Source: CAYQPF01 sp964419225
GTDB taxonomy: Bacteria > Cloacimonadota > Cloacimonadia > Cloacimonadales > CAYQPF01
Direction: 5' to 3'
NCBI GenBank assembly: GCA_964419225.1
Contig: CAYQPF010000101.1
Span: forward strand, 1 to 17,674
DNA length: 17,674 bases
Position numbers and translations under genes: made by a program. Below, one piece after another: positions 1 through 8,073 of the stretch. Positions within the stretch are counted from its first letter, which is position 1, and each line of letters begins with the position of its first letter. The notes beneath the pieces were generated by a model, which worked only from the letters and a program-made list of their open reading frames with translations, did not search any database and was not told where the DNA came from.

Positions 1-3000
1 GAAGTTGGTGTTCCAATTGGAGGCACTGGACATAAAATTCTCGCCGTTAATATTGTTACATCTGGCATTACTTCTCCTCTTAACTTATCTCAACTGAATC
101 TCAATACTAACGGTACAACAAATATTTCTGATATTACCCGTGCAACTGTCTATTACACAGGCTCGATTGCCAGCTTGACTACGACCACCCAGTTCGGCAG
201 TCCTGTAGATAATCCTAATGGAGAATTCAATATCACAGGTTCCCAAACTTTAGGCACAGGAAATAACTACTTTTGGGTTCTCTACGATATCTCTGCATCC
301 GCTATTGAAGGAAATGTTATCGATGCTGAATGCAATCAATTGACTGTCTCGGGCAATAACTACATACCAACAGATCCGGCACCTGCCTTAAACAGAGTCA
401 TCCGTGCTCCTCTAAACGGTGTATATACTATTGATCAATTCAGCTCAGATGATAGAAATTATCAATATTTCGGAACTGCTGTCGCTGAACTCAACTCCCT
501 GGGCATCAGCTCTGCTGTAACTTTTAATGTATCTGCTAATCAAGAGTTTGCTTATGCCATAAACCCATCCCCAAACAATCAGGGTATTGTTTTGACAGCC
601 TCCGGCACTGCAGACAAACCTATTACCTTCCAGAAATTTGGAACCGGTTCAAACCCAATCCTATTCTTTAATGGAACATCAGCCTCTAATGATATTGGTC
701 TGTACTTTAATGGCTGCGATTATATAACCTTTGATGGAATAGATGTTTTTGACGGATCCAATCTCGATTATGGCTATTACTTACAGGGACCGGCAGGAAA
801 CAATTGTAATCATGTTACTATTAAAAATTGTTCTGTTGATATGTCTATTGATAACACAAATTCTAAAGCAATTTATGTTAACTCCGCCAACTCAACATCC
901 TCCGCTAACGCTAATAATTATAACTGCTTCTATAATAATACTATACATGAATCTTATTACGGTTACTACTTCATAGGTAATTCTACTTTTCCCGATGTTG
1001 GTAATGAAATTGGAATATCAGACGGAATAAGTACCATCACTGATATAGCTGTTTCAGCAATTTACTTCAAAAATCAAACAAACATTAAGATCTTTGACAA
1101 TAACATAAATTCAAATAGTCCAGTAGCAACATTTTACACAATTTATTGCAATTCCAGCTCAGGTTCCATTTATAATAATACTCTTAACAATTTGTACAGT
1201 GAAGCTTCCAATGCTGTTTATGGACTATTCTTAACTAATAATACTGACATCAATGTTTATAACAATACTATCAGCAATTATTCCAATTCTGCTTACAATA
1301 TATATGGGATTTATCTTTCCAGCGGTATCACAAATAATATTTACAAAAACAAAATATCCTCAATTGCCTACACTGGAGGAACTTCTTTCACTGCACACGG
1401 CATTTATGTGGCGGGTGGAACAACAAATAACATATATAATAACTATATTTATGGAATCGATGCCTCCTACTCAACTAACAGTCTTATAGGCACCTCGGGT
1501 ATTTATCTCAATGCCGGAGTTAATAACAATCTCTACTACAATACTGTGTATTTAAACTACTCCTCAACAGGTAGCTTCTCCAACTCCAGTGCTGCTTTAT
1601 ACTGCTCCTCTACTTCTACCAATATCGATCTTAGAAATAATATCTTTGTCAACAACGTAGATTTAGCTTCCAATACAGGTGCAAACTCCAAAGCAGCTGC
1701 AATTTATAGAAACAATGTCAGCTTCACTAACTTGAAAACATCATCTAATAATAATCTGTATTACGCAGGAGTACCAGGCCCAGAACACTATATTTTCTGC
1801 AGTGGTACAACCTATGACACTACCCTTGATCAATACAAAACCCGGGTAGCCACCAAAGATCAATTATCTGTTAGCGAAATGCCTCCGTTCACCAACCCTG
1901 TTTCCCCATACGACCTCCACTTGATAACCTGCTTTGACACCCAGATCGAAAAAGGAGCACTTCCTGTTACTGTTCCGCTTTCAATTACAGAAGATTATTA
2001 TGGGACTCTCAGAAACTCTACAACTCCCGATATCGGTGCAGAAGAAGGAGATTTCGCTGTAACCGATACTTTACCTCCTGTCATCTCCTTTACTCAGTTA
2101 TCCAATGCAACTTATACCTCCAACAGATCCTTAAATAATGTTACAATTACTGACCCCAATGGCATTGATAATGATCTGGCTAAAAATAAACCCAGACTAT
2201 ATTTCAAAAAGAAACATGAACTGAATGTTATTCCATCTGCTAACAACAGCACTCAAAACGGGTGGAAATATGTGAACTCAGGCAGTACTACTTCACCTTT
2301 TTCCTTCACTTTGGATAACAGTCTGCTAACGTCTCCAGCTGTCGCTGGCGATACACTTTTGTATTTTTTGATTGCTAAAGACCTTGCCCCCCTGCCTAAT
2401 GTCGGTGCTAAGCCTTCCGCAGGCTTTACATATCTATGGTCTGCTGCTGATGGTATTGTTGTTACCCAGCCTCCATCCGATCCCTTTAGCTTTAGTATCA
2501 TCCCCACTTTTTCCGGTACTAAACTTGTCGGTGGTGCTAATCCTGATTTTGCCTCTTTGGGTGAAGCCTTCAGTATCTTGGCCAATAATGAAATATCAGG
2601 TAATCTAACCCTGAGCATCGCAGGTGATCTAAACGAACCAGGTCCTCTTTATCTTTATTCTCCTATTTGTATTGGAGGCAACTTCAACATCACCATAAAA
2701 CCTGCTCCAGGCGTTTACCCAACTATTACAGGTAACTGCAGCGGTGCACTGATCAATCTTATCAATGCCGATAACACCGTTATCGATGGATCAAACTCGA
2801 TCAACGGCACATCCGTTGATATGACGATCAGAAATGTTCTTTCCTGGGGTAATGCCACTGTAGTAGCAGTGAATAACGGCTCCTCCGGTGTTACTATTAA
2901 GAATACCCGATTTAAAGGAAACATGGCTTATTGGGGATATGGCATTCATGTTTTAGGTGATAATAATGACAATCTGACTATTCAAAACAATCTAATCATG

Positions 3001-5166
3001 AAAACCAGTATTGGCATTTATGCTGCAGGAACCAGTGCTGCCATAAAAAATGATAACCTGCTTATTACCCAAAATACCTTTGGTGATGCAGTGGACTCAC
3101 TTTCAATTGGCGAGAGAGGAATTGAATTGTCATATGCTAATCTTGCTTCTATATCAAAAAACACTATTTTCAACTTAAAACATTCAAGTACTCTTGCTGC
3201 TATATACCTTGGCACAAATGTTACTAATACTCATGTTTCAAAAAATAATATTCATGATCTGGGTAACAACGGAGCAGGTGCTTCTAATGGTAAGGGTGCA
3301 ATTTATATTAATACCGGTAATACAGCTTCGAATATTACTATTGATAACAATGTGATTTACAGGATCTTTGGTTATAATCATCTCTCCAATGATGTTTATT
3401 GCGGTGCTGGAATCTTTTTAGATGGGAATATGGGCAGAATTAATCTGTACAACAATTCCATAAATCTGTCTGGATCTATTTCCTATTATTATCCAAGTAT
3501 TACCGCTGCTGTCATACTTGCAACTTCTACTCTAACTAATGTAAATATAAAAAACAATATTTTCAAAAATACTATCATTCAAACCTCAGAAAATCCTGCA
3601 AGAGCTTATGCCATCTATTCTGTAAGTCCCTTAACAGCTTTTTCTGCCCTGGATTACAACGATTTCTATGTCTCCGGTAGTCAGGGTTGGCTGGCATATA
3701 TTGGTTCAACTCCTATAAAATCTTCTCTTGACTCCCTGAGATCCTTTACTGGGGCAAACGCCCATTCCTTGTTTGCAAATCCCAATTTCTACGATGATCA
3801 AGACCTCAGACTCTTTTGCCAATCTCCTGCATACCATGCAGGTACACCTGTTGAAGGCTATCTTACCGACTTTCTCGAAGTACAAAGAAATGCCTCCACT
3901 CCTTCCATTGGTGCATATGAAGATTTATATGTTATTGATTTGCTGCCTCCCGTACTTTCATACAATAACCTGCCTGATACCTATTCGTTATCAAACAGAA
4001 CTCTTTCCGATGTTATCATCACTGATGATTATTCAGGAGTGAACACTTCCTCCTTCAAACCTAGAATTTATTATAAGAAGACCTCTGATGAAAACACTTT
4101 TGGCATTAATGACACTACTGTTAGTGGCTGGAAATGGACTGAATCTGTCAATTTATCCTCTCCATTTACTTTCAATATTGACTACAATAAACTAAATACT
4201 CCAATCACAATTGCAGACCAAATTCAATACTTTGTCATTGCTCAGGATTTCAATACTCCCAACCCCAGAGTCAGCTCTTTTCCTCTGGAAGGATTCGTAG
4301 CTTCTTCTGTTTCCAATATTACTTCCGCTCCTACAAATCCTTCCCGGTACTCGATAATACCTTCAGTCAGTTCTTTTCCTTACCTCGTGGATTTTGAATC
4401 GTGGCCTCCGGCTCATTGGTCCATTACCGGTTCAAGATCTTGGGCTCAACAGCCCCTCTTGAATGGAAAGTGTGCTTTTACGAATAACTGGGGATGGCCC
4501 TCAGGCAATTATTCAGATATGACAACTCTCCCAATAAACCTCGCAAACCTGAATATCCCTTGCCTAAGTTTCGCTTGGTCACATTTGTTTGACCCGGATT
4601 ACCCCAACGACTCCCTCATTGTTTATATCTCAACAGACAGCCTGACCTGGACATCCATCTGGGCTAAAGGTTCTATAGAGCTGCAATCTAACGACGGAGC
4701 AAATAGCACCAGTCCGGGCTCTTTCCTTTATTCCAACATTGACCTCAGTAATTATCAAGAGATGACTATTTATGTAAAATTGCGGGGAATTTCCGGTTTT
4801 GGTCCGAACCTCTTTTTAGATGATTTCGTAATAAAAGAGAGACCAACTCTTGATATTGTAAACTTGGCTGTTTCTCTGAATAATTATGGTCAAATTCAAC
4901 TGAACTGGACACCTGTCTCATATGCCAATTCCTACAAAATATATTCAACATTCGATCCTACAGCTGATTTCTCTACATGGACTCTCCTCACTTCTATTTC
5001 AGAAACTCAATATGTTGTTACAAATACTGCAACAAAACAATTCTTCGTCGTTATAGCCTCAACTGATTCAACTCCTTTATATGTGCCAGCTTCGGGAAAC
5101 AAATCTAACAGCCACAAACTCTCCCCTATTGATCTACCTCCCTTTAAATCCACAAAAGTAAACTAA
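1..5166 (+). CDS. Giant secreted beta-helix protein with Ig-like and MAM/choice-of-anchor-J-like domains (5' truncated)
   Basis: The reading frame is open from base 1, so the start and signal peptide lie outside the window; 1721 residues are visible, ending TAA TAG. Approximate domains in visible numbering: 1-137, remainder of a BNR-associated N-terminal domain (YYTGS, NNYFWVLYDIS, VIDAEC); 138-686, Asn-rich right-handed beta-helix (NNIYNNYIYGI-type rungs) closed by DIGAEEGDF; 687-840, Ig-like domain beginning LPPVISF; 840-1310, second beta-helix closed by SIGAYE; 1312-1458, second Ig-like domain beginning LPPVLSY; 1459-1615, jelly-roll module (VDFESWPPAHWSI, LIVYISTDS, LFLDDFVI) resembling MAM/choice-of-anchor J; 1617-1710, FnIII-like tail (IQLNWTPV, SYKIYS, FFVVIASTDS). 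Likely role, by inference: extracellular or outer-surface adhesin or polysaccharide-binding protein. No catalytic residues and no type IX sorting tail are recognisable. It is related to the three downstream genes, but its Ig-like and jelly-roll domains are absent from them. A TTG at 175 is not the start, because homology continues upstream of it. Confidence 0.9.
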   Translation, partial: EVGVPIGGTGHKILAVNIVTSGITSPLNLSQLNLNTNGTTNISDITRATVYYTGSIASLTTTTQFGSPVDNPNGEFNITGSQTLGTGNNYFWVLYDISASAIEGNVIDAECNQLTVSGNNYIPTDPAPALNRVIRAPLNGVYTIDQFSSDDRNYQYFGTAVAELNSLGISSAVTFNVSANQEFAYAINPSPNNQGIVLTASGTADKPITFQKFGTGSNPILFFNGTSASNDIGLYFNGCDYITFDGIDVFDGSNLDYGYYLQGPAGNNCNHVTIKNCSVDMSIDNTNSKAIYVNSANSTSSANANNYNCFYNNTIHESYYGYYFIGNSTFPDVGNEIGISDGISTITDIAVSAIYFKNQTNIKIFDNNINSNSPVATFYTIYCNSSSGSIYNNTLNNLYSEASNAVYGLFLTNNTDINVYNNTISNYSNSAYNIYGIYLSSGITNNIYKNKISSIAYTGGTSFTAHGIYVAGGTTNNIYNNYIYGIDASYSTNSLIGTSGIYLNAGVNNNLYYNTVYLNYSSTGSFSNSSAALYCSSTSTNIDLRNNIFVNNVDLASNTGANSKAAAIYRNNVSFTNLKTSSNNNLYYAGVPGPEHYIFCSGTTYDTTLDQYKTRVATKDQLSVSEMPPFTNPVSPYDLHLITCFDTQIEKGALPVTVPLSITEDYYGTLRNSTTPDIGAEEGDFAVTDTLPPVISFTQLSNATYTSNRSLNNVTITDPNGIDNDLAKNKPRLYFKKKHELNVIPSANNSTQNGWKYVNSGSTTSPFSFTLDNSLLTSPAVAGDTLLYFLIAKDLAPLPNVGAKPSAGFTYLWSAADGIVVTQPPSDPFSFSIIPTFSGTKLVGGANPDFASLGEAFSILANNEISGNLTLSIAGDLNEPGPLYLYSPICIGGNFNITIKPAPGVYPTITGNCSGALINLINADNTVIDGSNSINGTSVDMTIRNVLSWGNATVVAVNNGSSGVTIKNTRFKGNMAYWGYGIHVLGDNNDNLTIQNNLIMKTSIGIYAAGTSAAIKNDNLLITQNTFGDAVDSLSIGERGIELSYANLASISKNTIFNLKHSSTLAAIYLGTNVTNTHVSKNNIHDLGNNGAGASNGKGAIYINTGNTASNITIDNNVIYRIFGYNHLSNDVYCGAGIFLDGNMGRINLYNNSINLSGSISYYYPSITAAVILATSTLTNVNIKNNIFKNTIIQTSENPARAYAIYSVSPLTAFSALDYNDFYVSGSQGWLAYIGSTPIKSSLDSLRSFTGANAHSLFANPNFYDDQDLRLFCQSPAYHAGTPVEGYLTDFLEVQRNASTPSIGAYEDLYVIDLLPPVLSYNNLPDTYSLSNRTLSDVIITDDYSGVNTSSFKPRIYYKKTSDENTFGINDTTVSGWKWTESVNLSSPFTFNIDYNKLNTPITIADQIQYFVIAQDFNTPNPRVSSFPLEGFVASSVSNITSAPTNPSRYSIIPSVSSFPYLVDFESWPPAHWSITGSRSWAQQPLLNGKCAFTNNWGWPSGNYSDMTTLPINLANLNIPCLSFAWSHLFDPDYPNDSLIVYISTDSLTWTSIWAKGSIELQSNDGANSTSPGSFLYSNIDLSNYQEMTIYVKLRGISGFGPNLFLDDFVIKERPTLDIVNLAVSLNNYGQIQLNWTPVSYANSYKIYSTFDPTADFSTWTLLTSISETQYVVTNTATKQFFVVIASTDSTPLYVPASGNKSNSHKLSPIDLPPFKSTKVN

Positions 5167-5194
5167 TAGAACACAATCCCACGAAATATATTAC

Positions 5195-5204
5195 NNNNNN
5201 NNNN
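5195..5204. other. Assembly gap (10 N)
   Basis: Ten undetermined bases lie 28 nt after the stop of the preceding gene. The bases after the gap repeat the end of that gene, so the gap size and even its existence are doubtful. Confidence 0.99.
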
Positions 5205-5271
5205 AAACAAATGCAACAGCCACCAACCCCCCCCTCTTGGTCTACCTCCCTTTACATCCACAAAAGTAAAC
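5205..5271 (+). repeat. Degenerate second copy of the preceding gene's 3' end
   Basis: By hand alignment, 59 of 67 bases match 5097-5163 without indels and in the same codon phase. Seven of the eight changes turn A or T into C or G. Read in that phase it gives a tail ending STKVN, like the preceding gene, but with CCT in place of its stop and a TAA at 5284-5286. Either the two contig ends overlap and were not merged, with low-quality end sequence, or a paralogous gene ends here with most of its body lost in the gap. I favour the first. Confidence 0.8.
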
Positions 5272-5301
5272 CCTAAAAAACATTAACGTATATTCGCGTC
5301 G

Positions 5302-5341
5302 GGCTGTCTTTCTTCCACACCCAACTGTGGTAGAAACAGCC
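5302..5341. other. Long imperfect hairpin, intergenic
   Basis: GGCTG (5302-5306) pairs with CAGCC (5337-5341) and CCACA pairs with TGTGG around a CCCAAC loop. T/A, TT/AA and CT/AG pairs with small bulges join the two ends, about 15 pairs in all. No T-tract follows in either direction, so it is more likely a dispersed palindromic element or a processing structure than a classical terminator for the gene ending at 5166. Confidence 0.6.
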
Positions 5342-5369
5342 GTCAAACTGGCTTCTCTCCTTTTGCTCT

Positions 5370-5445
5370 CTCTCCTCACACGGGAGAGGCCGGGGGTAAG
5401 TTTCTCCCTCACGTCTCTATAGTCCATTTAGTCCATCCTGTCCAT
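5370..5445 (+). repeat. Dispersed intergenic repeat, copy 1 (hairpin + CGGGGGTRAG block)
   Basis: A short inverted repeat, CTCTCC (5370-5375) with GGAGAG (5383-5388), is followed by CGGGGGTAAGTTTCTC and then TATAGTCCAT and TCCATCCTGTCCAT phrases. From 5391, 32 of 37 bases match the copy starting at 16427, and the block order is the same: inverted repeat, CGGGGGT block, TAGTCCAT block. A 61-codon open frame antisense to this region is a by-product of the repeat and is not called as a gene. Confidence 0.7.
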
Positions 5446-5453
5446 TTTACTGA

Positions 5454-5481
5454 TGAAACCTGAAACCTGACTACTGACACC
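5454..5481 (+). repeat. Heptamer array A (4 units)
   Basis: Four consecutive 7-nt units read TGAAACC, TGAAACC, TGACTAC, TGACACC. It belongs to the same family as the arrays at 5518, 5604 and 16234, and resembles in style the short tandemly repeated heptamers known from cyanobacterial intergenic DNA. No coding potential is evident. Confidence 0.75.
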
Positions 5482-5517
5482 TAAGTATTTGCCTGCGGGT
5501 TTTAATATTTCTCCCAC

Positions 5518-5545
5518 TGACACCTGACGACTGATGCCTGATGAC
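5518..5545 (+). repeat. Heptamer array B (4 units)
   Basis: Four 7-nt units read TGACACC, TGACGAC, TGATGCC, TGATGAC. The unit length and number equal those of arrays A and D, but the units are more degenerate. Confidence 0.75.
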
Positions 5546-5603
5546 TATTCTCCAGTCTGTAAAAGTCCGTGTTCGTCTGTGTTTCATTAGCTTTCCCTCT
5601 CCA

Positions 5604-5638
5604 CTGCCCCCTGCCGACTGCCTACTGCTCACTGATTA
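5604..5638 (+). repeat. Heptamer array C (5 degenerate units)
   Basis: Five 7-nt units each begin with CTG: CTGCCCC, CTGCCGA, CTGCCTA, CTGCTCA, CTGATTA. The 7-nt phase is kept although the unit differs from the TGACACC type, so membership of the same family is likely but less sure. Confidence 0.55.
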
Positions 5639-5661
5639 CCCTTGTAAGTCCCAACTGATTA

Positions 5662-5679
5662 TGTCAGATAATTATGACA
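5662..5679. promoter_or_regulatory. Possible activator site (inverted repeat) upstream of the sigma-54 promoter
   Basis: TGTCA (5662-5666) and TGACA (5675-5679) form an inverted repeat with an AT-rich 8-nt spacer. It lies about 80 bp upstream of the -24 element, a distance usual for bacterial enhancer-binding protein sites. A single short palindrome in AT-rich DNA can arise by chance, and the activator is not in the window. Confidence 0.3.
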
Positions 5680-5755
5680 AAATTCCCATTCAAGACCCAT
5701 TGCCTGAAAATACCTAATCCTCTGTTAATAAATACTCTACAATTTTATTCCTACG

Positions 5756-5772
5756 TTGGCACCGTTTGTGCA
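5756..5772 (+). promoter_or_regulatory. Sigma-54 (RpoN) type -24/-12 promoter
   Basis: The sequence TTGGCACCGTTTGTGCA has GG at 5758-5759 and GC at 5770-5771, separated by exactly 10 nt as RpoN requires. TGGCAC is a perfect -24 core, and GTGCA matches TTGCA at four of five positions. Transcription would begin near 5783, giving a leader of about 25 nt that still contains the AAAAAAGG ribosome site before the ATG at 5808. It would drive the three-gene beta-helix run and would need an ATP-dependent activator. This rests on motif shape alone. Confidence 0.65.
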
Positions 5773-5807
5773 TTAATATAATCAATAAACTTAAAAAAGG
5801 TATTCAT

Positions 5808-7871
5808 ATGAGAAAGATTTTATTTGTCCTTGCTTTACTCTTAGGAACTCTCGCCTTAACCGCCCAACCTGTTATTTTAAGTAATGCGACTAAAGAGAAT
5901 GGAACTCCCTTATGCGGCACATATACTATCAATTCTGCCGGTTCTGGTTCCAGAAATTATACCGACTTCCTTACTGCTGTCAATGAACTCAATCTCCTGG
6001 GTATATCCGGTCCCGTCACTTTCGACGTGACCGCCGGGCAAATCTTTAATTATCCTGTTATAGCTTCAACAAATCCAGCTATCGTGACTCCCAATAAATT
6101 TGGTATAATCATTACCGCGACAGGGACCTTGGACAATCCTGTTATTTTCCGTAAAGCTGGGAACGGAGCTAATCCTGTTCTGAATTTTACCGGCAGCTCA
6201 GAAAGCATGGATATAGGAGTATTACTCTGGGATTGCGATTATACTACTTTGGACGGAATCGATGTCTATGATGCAGGAACTTCCAACCTTGATTTTGGGT
6301 ACTATTTAAAAGGCTCATATTCAAAAAAGATTAATTACATTACCATCAAAAACTGCACTGTTGACCTTACTCCAACCAGTTGGGGATCTACTGGAATAAA
6401 GGGCTCAAACATCAAAAATTGCCATTTTTACAGTAATACCGTTCAGAATTCCAATACAGGTTATCTTTTCTTTGACGGTCAGAGCAATGAAATAGGTTCA
6501 TTAGATGGGATAAGTACAATAACTAATATTGAAAATACTGCTCTCATGATGTTTGATCAAATAGACTTAAAAATATGCAATAATATTATCAGTAATATTT
6601 TCCTTACTAGTTCTTCTTCCGGAATGTCAATAAGTGGCATTGAACTTCAAAATTGTGATGCAGAAATTTTTAATAACAGCATCAGTAATATAACTGGAGT
6701 TAATACTTATGTATGTGGCATCAATTCAAGGATTAGTCCTTTATTAAATATCCACGATAACACAATTTATAATCTTTCCTGTGATTTTAGTGTTCAAGGT
6801 ATTTATATTACAGGTGGCAACAACATCAATATCTACAAAAACAAAATACACAACTTGGCACTACTATACGGGACCAATTTCAGAAGTGTTCAGGGAATTT
6901 CTCTTCAAGGTAGTACTACCAATAATATCTATAATAACTATATCTATGATCTCAAAGCACCAAATGCTTATTTTACGCCTCCAGTTTCCTGGGAATATTT
7001 TCCCGGCAATGTAATCGGTATGTATCTATCTTCAGGGATAACAAACAATATCTATAATAATACTGTTTTTTTAAATTATGCTCCTACCGGAAACAATCCA
7101 AATTTCAGTACTGCCTTTTACAGCACTGCCAATGCGATTTCCATTGACCTGAGAAACAATATCTTCTTGAACATGGTTGATCTTTCCGGGAATTCATCAC
7201 CTCACTCCAAAGCTGTCGCCACTATCAGAAACAATACCGGATTCAATAATTACAGCAACACATCAAATAATAACCTATACTATGCCGGTACTCCTGGTGC
7301 AAAACATTATATCTGCTTCGATGGAACAAATGCCGATACAACTCTTGCTCAATATAAGGCACACATAGCCACCAAAGATCAAAAATCTGTCACAGAACTC
7401 CCTCCCTTTATCAATATCACCTCTTTGCCTTATGATATGCACCTCTCTACCACAATTCCCACCCAGATCGAAAATGGAGGTACTCCCATTACTTCTCCTT
7501 TTGCTGTTACTGATGATTTTTATGGAACTCTCAGAAATACTTTAACCCCCGATATCGGAGCAGAAGAAGGAAACTTCACAGAATACACAATCCCAACTCC
7601 CCTTTTAAATATTACCTTGAACAGCGATGGAAATATTCAACTCTCCTGGCCTCCCATTCCCGGTGCCAATTCCTACAAAATTTATGCTTCCGATGATCCA
7701 AACAATATCGTTCTCTCTATAAATCTTCTTTCAACCCAAGCCGGAACTCAATACTTAGATTCAACTCCTGAAACCAATAAATTCTACACCGTTGTCGCAT
7801 CTACTGATGCTGTCTCCAGAACAATTACTCCTGTTCTGAAAAATACTACAAAAACAATGAAAGGAAACTAA
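5808..7871 (+). CDS. Secreted right-handed beta-helix protein, 687 aa
   Basis: The ATG at 5808 is chosen because it begins a clear Sec signal peptide (MRKILFVLALLLGTLALTAQ) and lies 7 nt after AAAAAAGG; an upstream TTG at 5766 would prepend an unlikely 14-residue leader and sits inside the sigma-54 element. After residue 20 a short linker leads straight into the beta-helix (about 36-590), opened by GTYTINSAGSGSRNYTDF and closed by DIGAEEGNF, with many Asn-rich rungs such as NNIYNNYIYDL. Residues about 594-675 form an FnIII-like module (IQLSWPPIPGANSYKIYAS, FYTVVASTDAV). The sandwich and BNR-associated domains of the next two genes are missing, so this is the minimal member of the set. It is probably exported to the surface or medium. 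Ligand or enzyme activity cannot be read from the sequence. It is first in the operon, with 14 nt to the next gene. Confidence 0.9.
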   Translation: MRKILFVLALLLGTLALTAQPVILSNATKENGTPLCGTYTINSAGSGSRNYTDFLTAVNELNLLGISGPVTFDVTAGQIFNYPVIASTNPAIVTPNKFGIIITATGTLDNPVIFRKAGNGANPVLNFTGSSESMDIGVLLWDCDYTTLDGIDVYDAGTSNLDFGYYLKGSYSKKINYITIKNCTVDLTPTSWGSTGIKGSNIKNCHFYSNTVQNSNTGYLFFDGQSNEIGSLDGISTITNIENTALMMFDQIDLKICNNIISNIFLTSSSSGMSISGIELQNCDAEIFNNSISNITGVNTYVCGINSRISPLLNIHDNTIYNLSCDFSVQGIYITGGNNINIYKNKIHNLALLYGTNFRSVQGISLQGSTTNNIYNNYIYDLKAPNAYFTPPVSWEYFPGNVIGMYLSSGITNNIYNNTVFLNYAPTGNNPNFSTAFYSTANAISIDLRNNIFLNMVDLSGNSSPHSKAVATIRNNTGFNNYSNTSNNNLYYAGTPGAKHYICFDGTNADTTLAQYKAHIATKDQKSVTELPPFINITSLPYDMHLSTTIPTQIENGGTPITSPFAVTDDFYGTLRNTLTPDIGAEEGNFTEYTIPTPLLNITLNSDGNIQLSWPPIPGANSYKIYASDDPNNIVLSINLLSTQAGTQYLDSTPETNKFYTVVASTDAVSRTITPVLKNTTKTMKGN
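7206..7579 (+). repeat. 374-bp exact repeat, copy 1 (beta-helix C-cap)
   Basis: By eye every base equals 15382-15755, offset 8176, including all third codon positions. The bases on both sides differ (7205 C/T, 7580 A/G), and flanking similarity drops to that of ordinary paralogues. It encodes the last rungs and C-terminal cap of the helix. Such identity implies recent gene conversion, duplication or an assembly effect. Confidence 0.95.
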
Positions 7872-8073
7872 ATGAAGGTATTAATATGAAAAAAGTTATA
7901 TTCACAATCCTCTTCGTTATTGCAACTCTGAGCTTAACTGCTCAAACTGTTACTATCGGAACCGGTACTTTTACTTCGATTTATCCTTTTGCAAGTTATC
8001 GCATGGATGCAAGAACCCAAATCCTCTATACAGCTGCAGAACTTACAGCTTCAGGGGCTTATGCAGGTAATAT
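7834..8073 (+). repeat. 240-bp exact repeat spanning a gene junction, copy 1
   Basis: It is identical by eye to 12987-13226, offset 5153. It covers the last 38 bases of one gene, the 14-nt spacer with ribosome site, and the first 188 bases of the next, including the whole signal peptide. The neighbouring bases differ (7833 G/A, 8074 C/T). Shorter tracts at the same offset persist to 9042. Confidence 0.95.

Noticed and set aside
2253..2618. 121-codon open frame on the - strand inside the first gene
   Set aside because: It is fully antisense to a well-supported Ig-like domain region and has no recognisable motif.
5242..5427. 61-codon open frame on the - strand in the intergenic region
   Set aside because: It is produced by the dispersed repeat and hairpin, and I see no convincing ribosome site or recognisable domain.
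5454..5638. CRISPR-like array
   Set aside because: The repeats are contiguous 7-mers without spacers, and no cas gene is present.
5167..5807. Insertion sequence or transposase remnant in the repeat-rich gap
   Set aside because: There is no transposase-like frame, no terminal inverted repeats bounding the region and no target duplication; only short dispersed repeats are seen.
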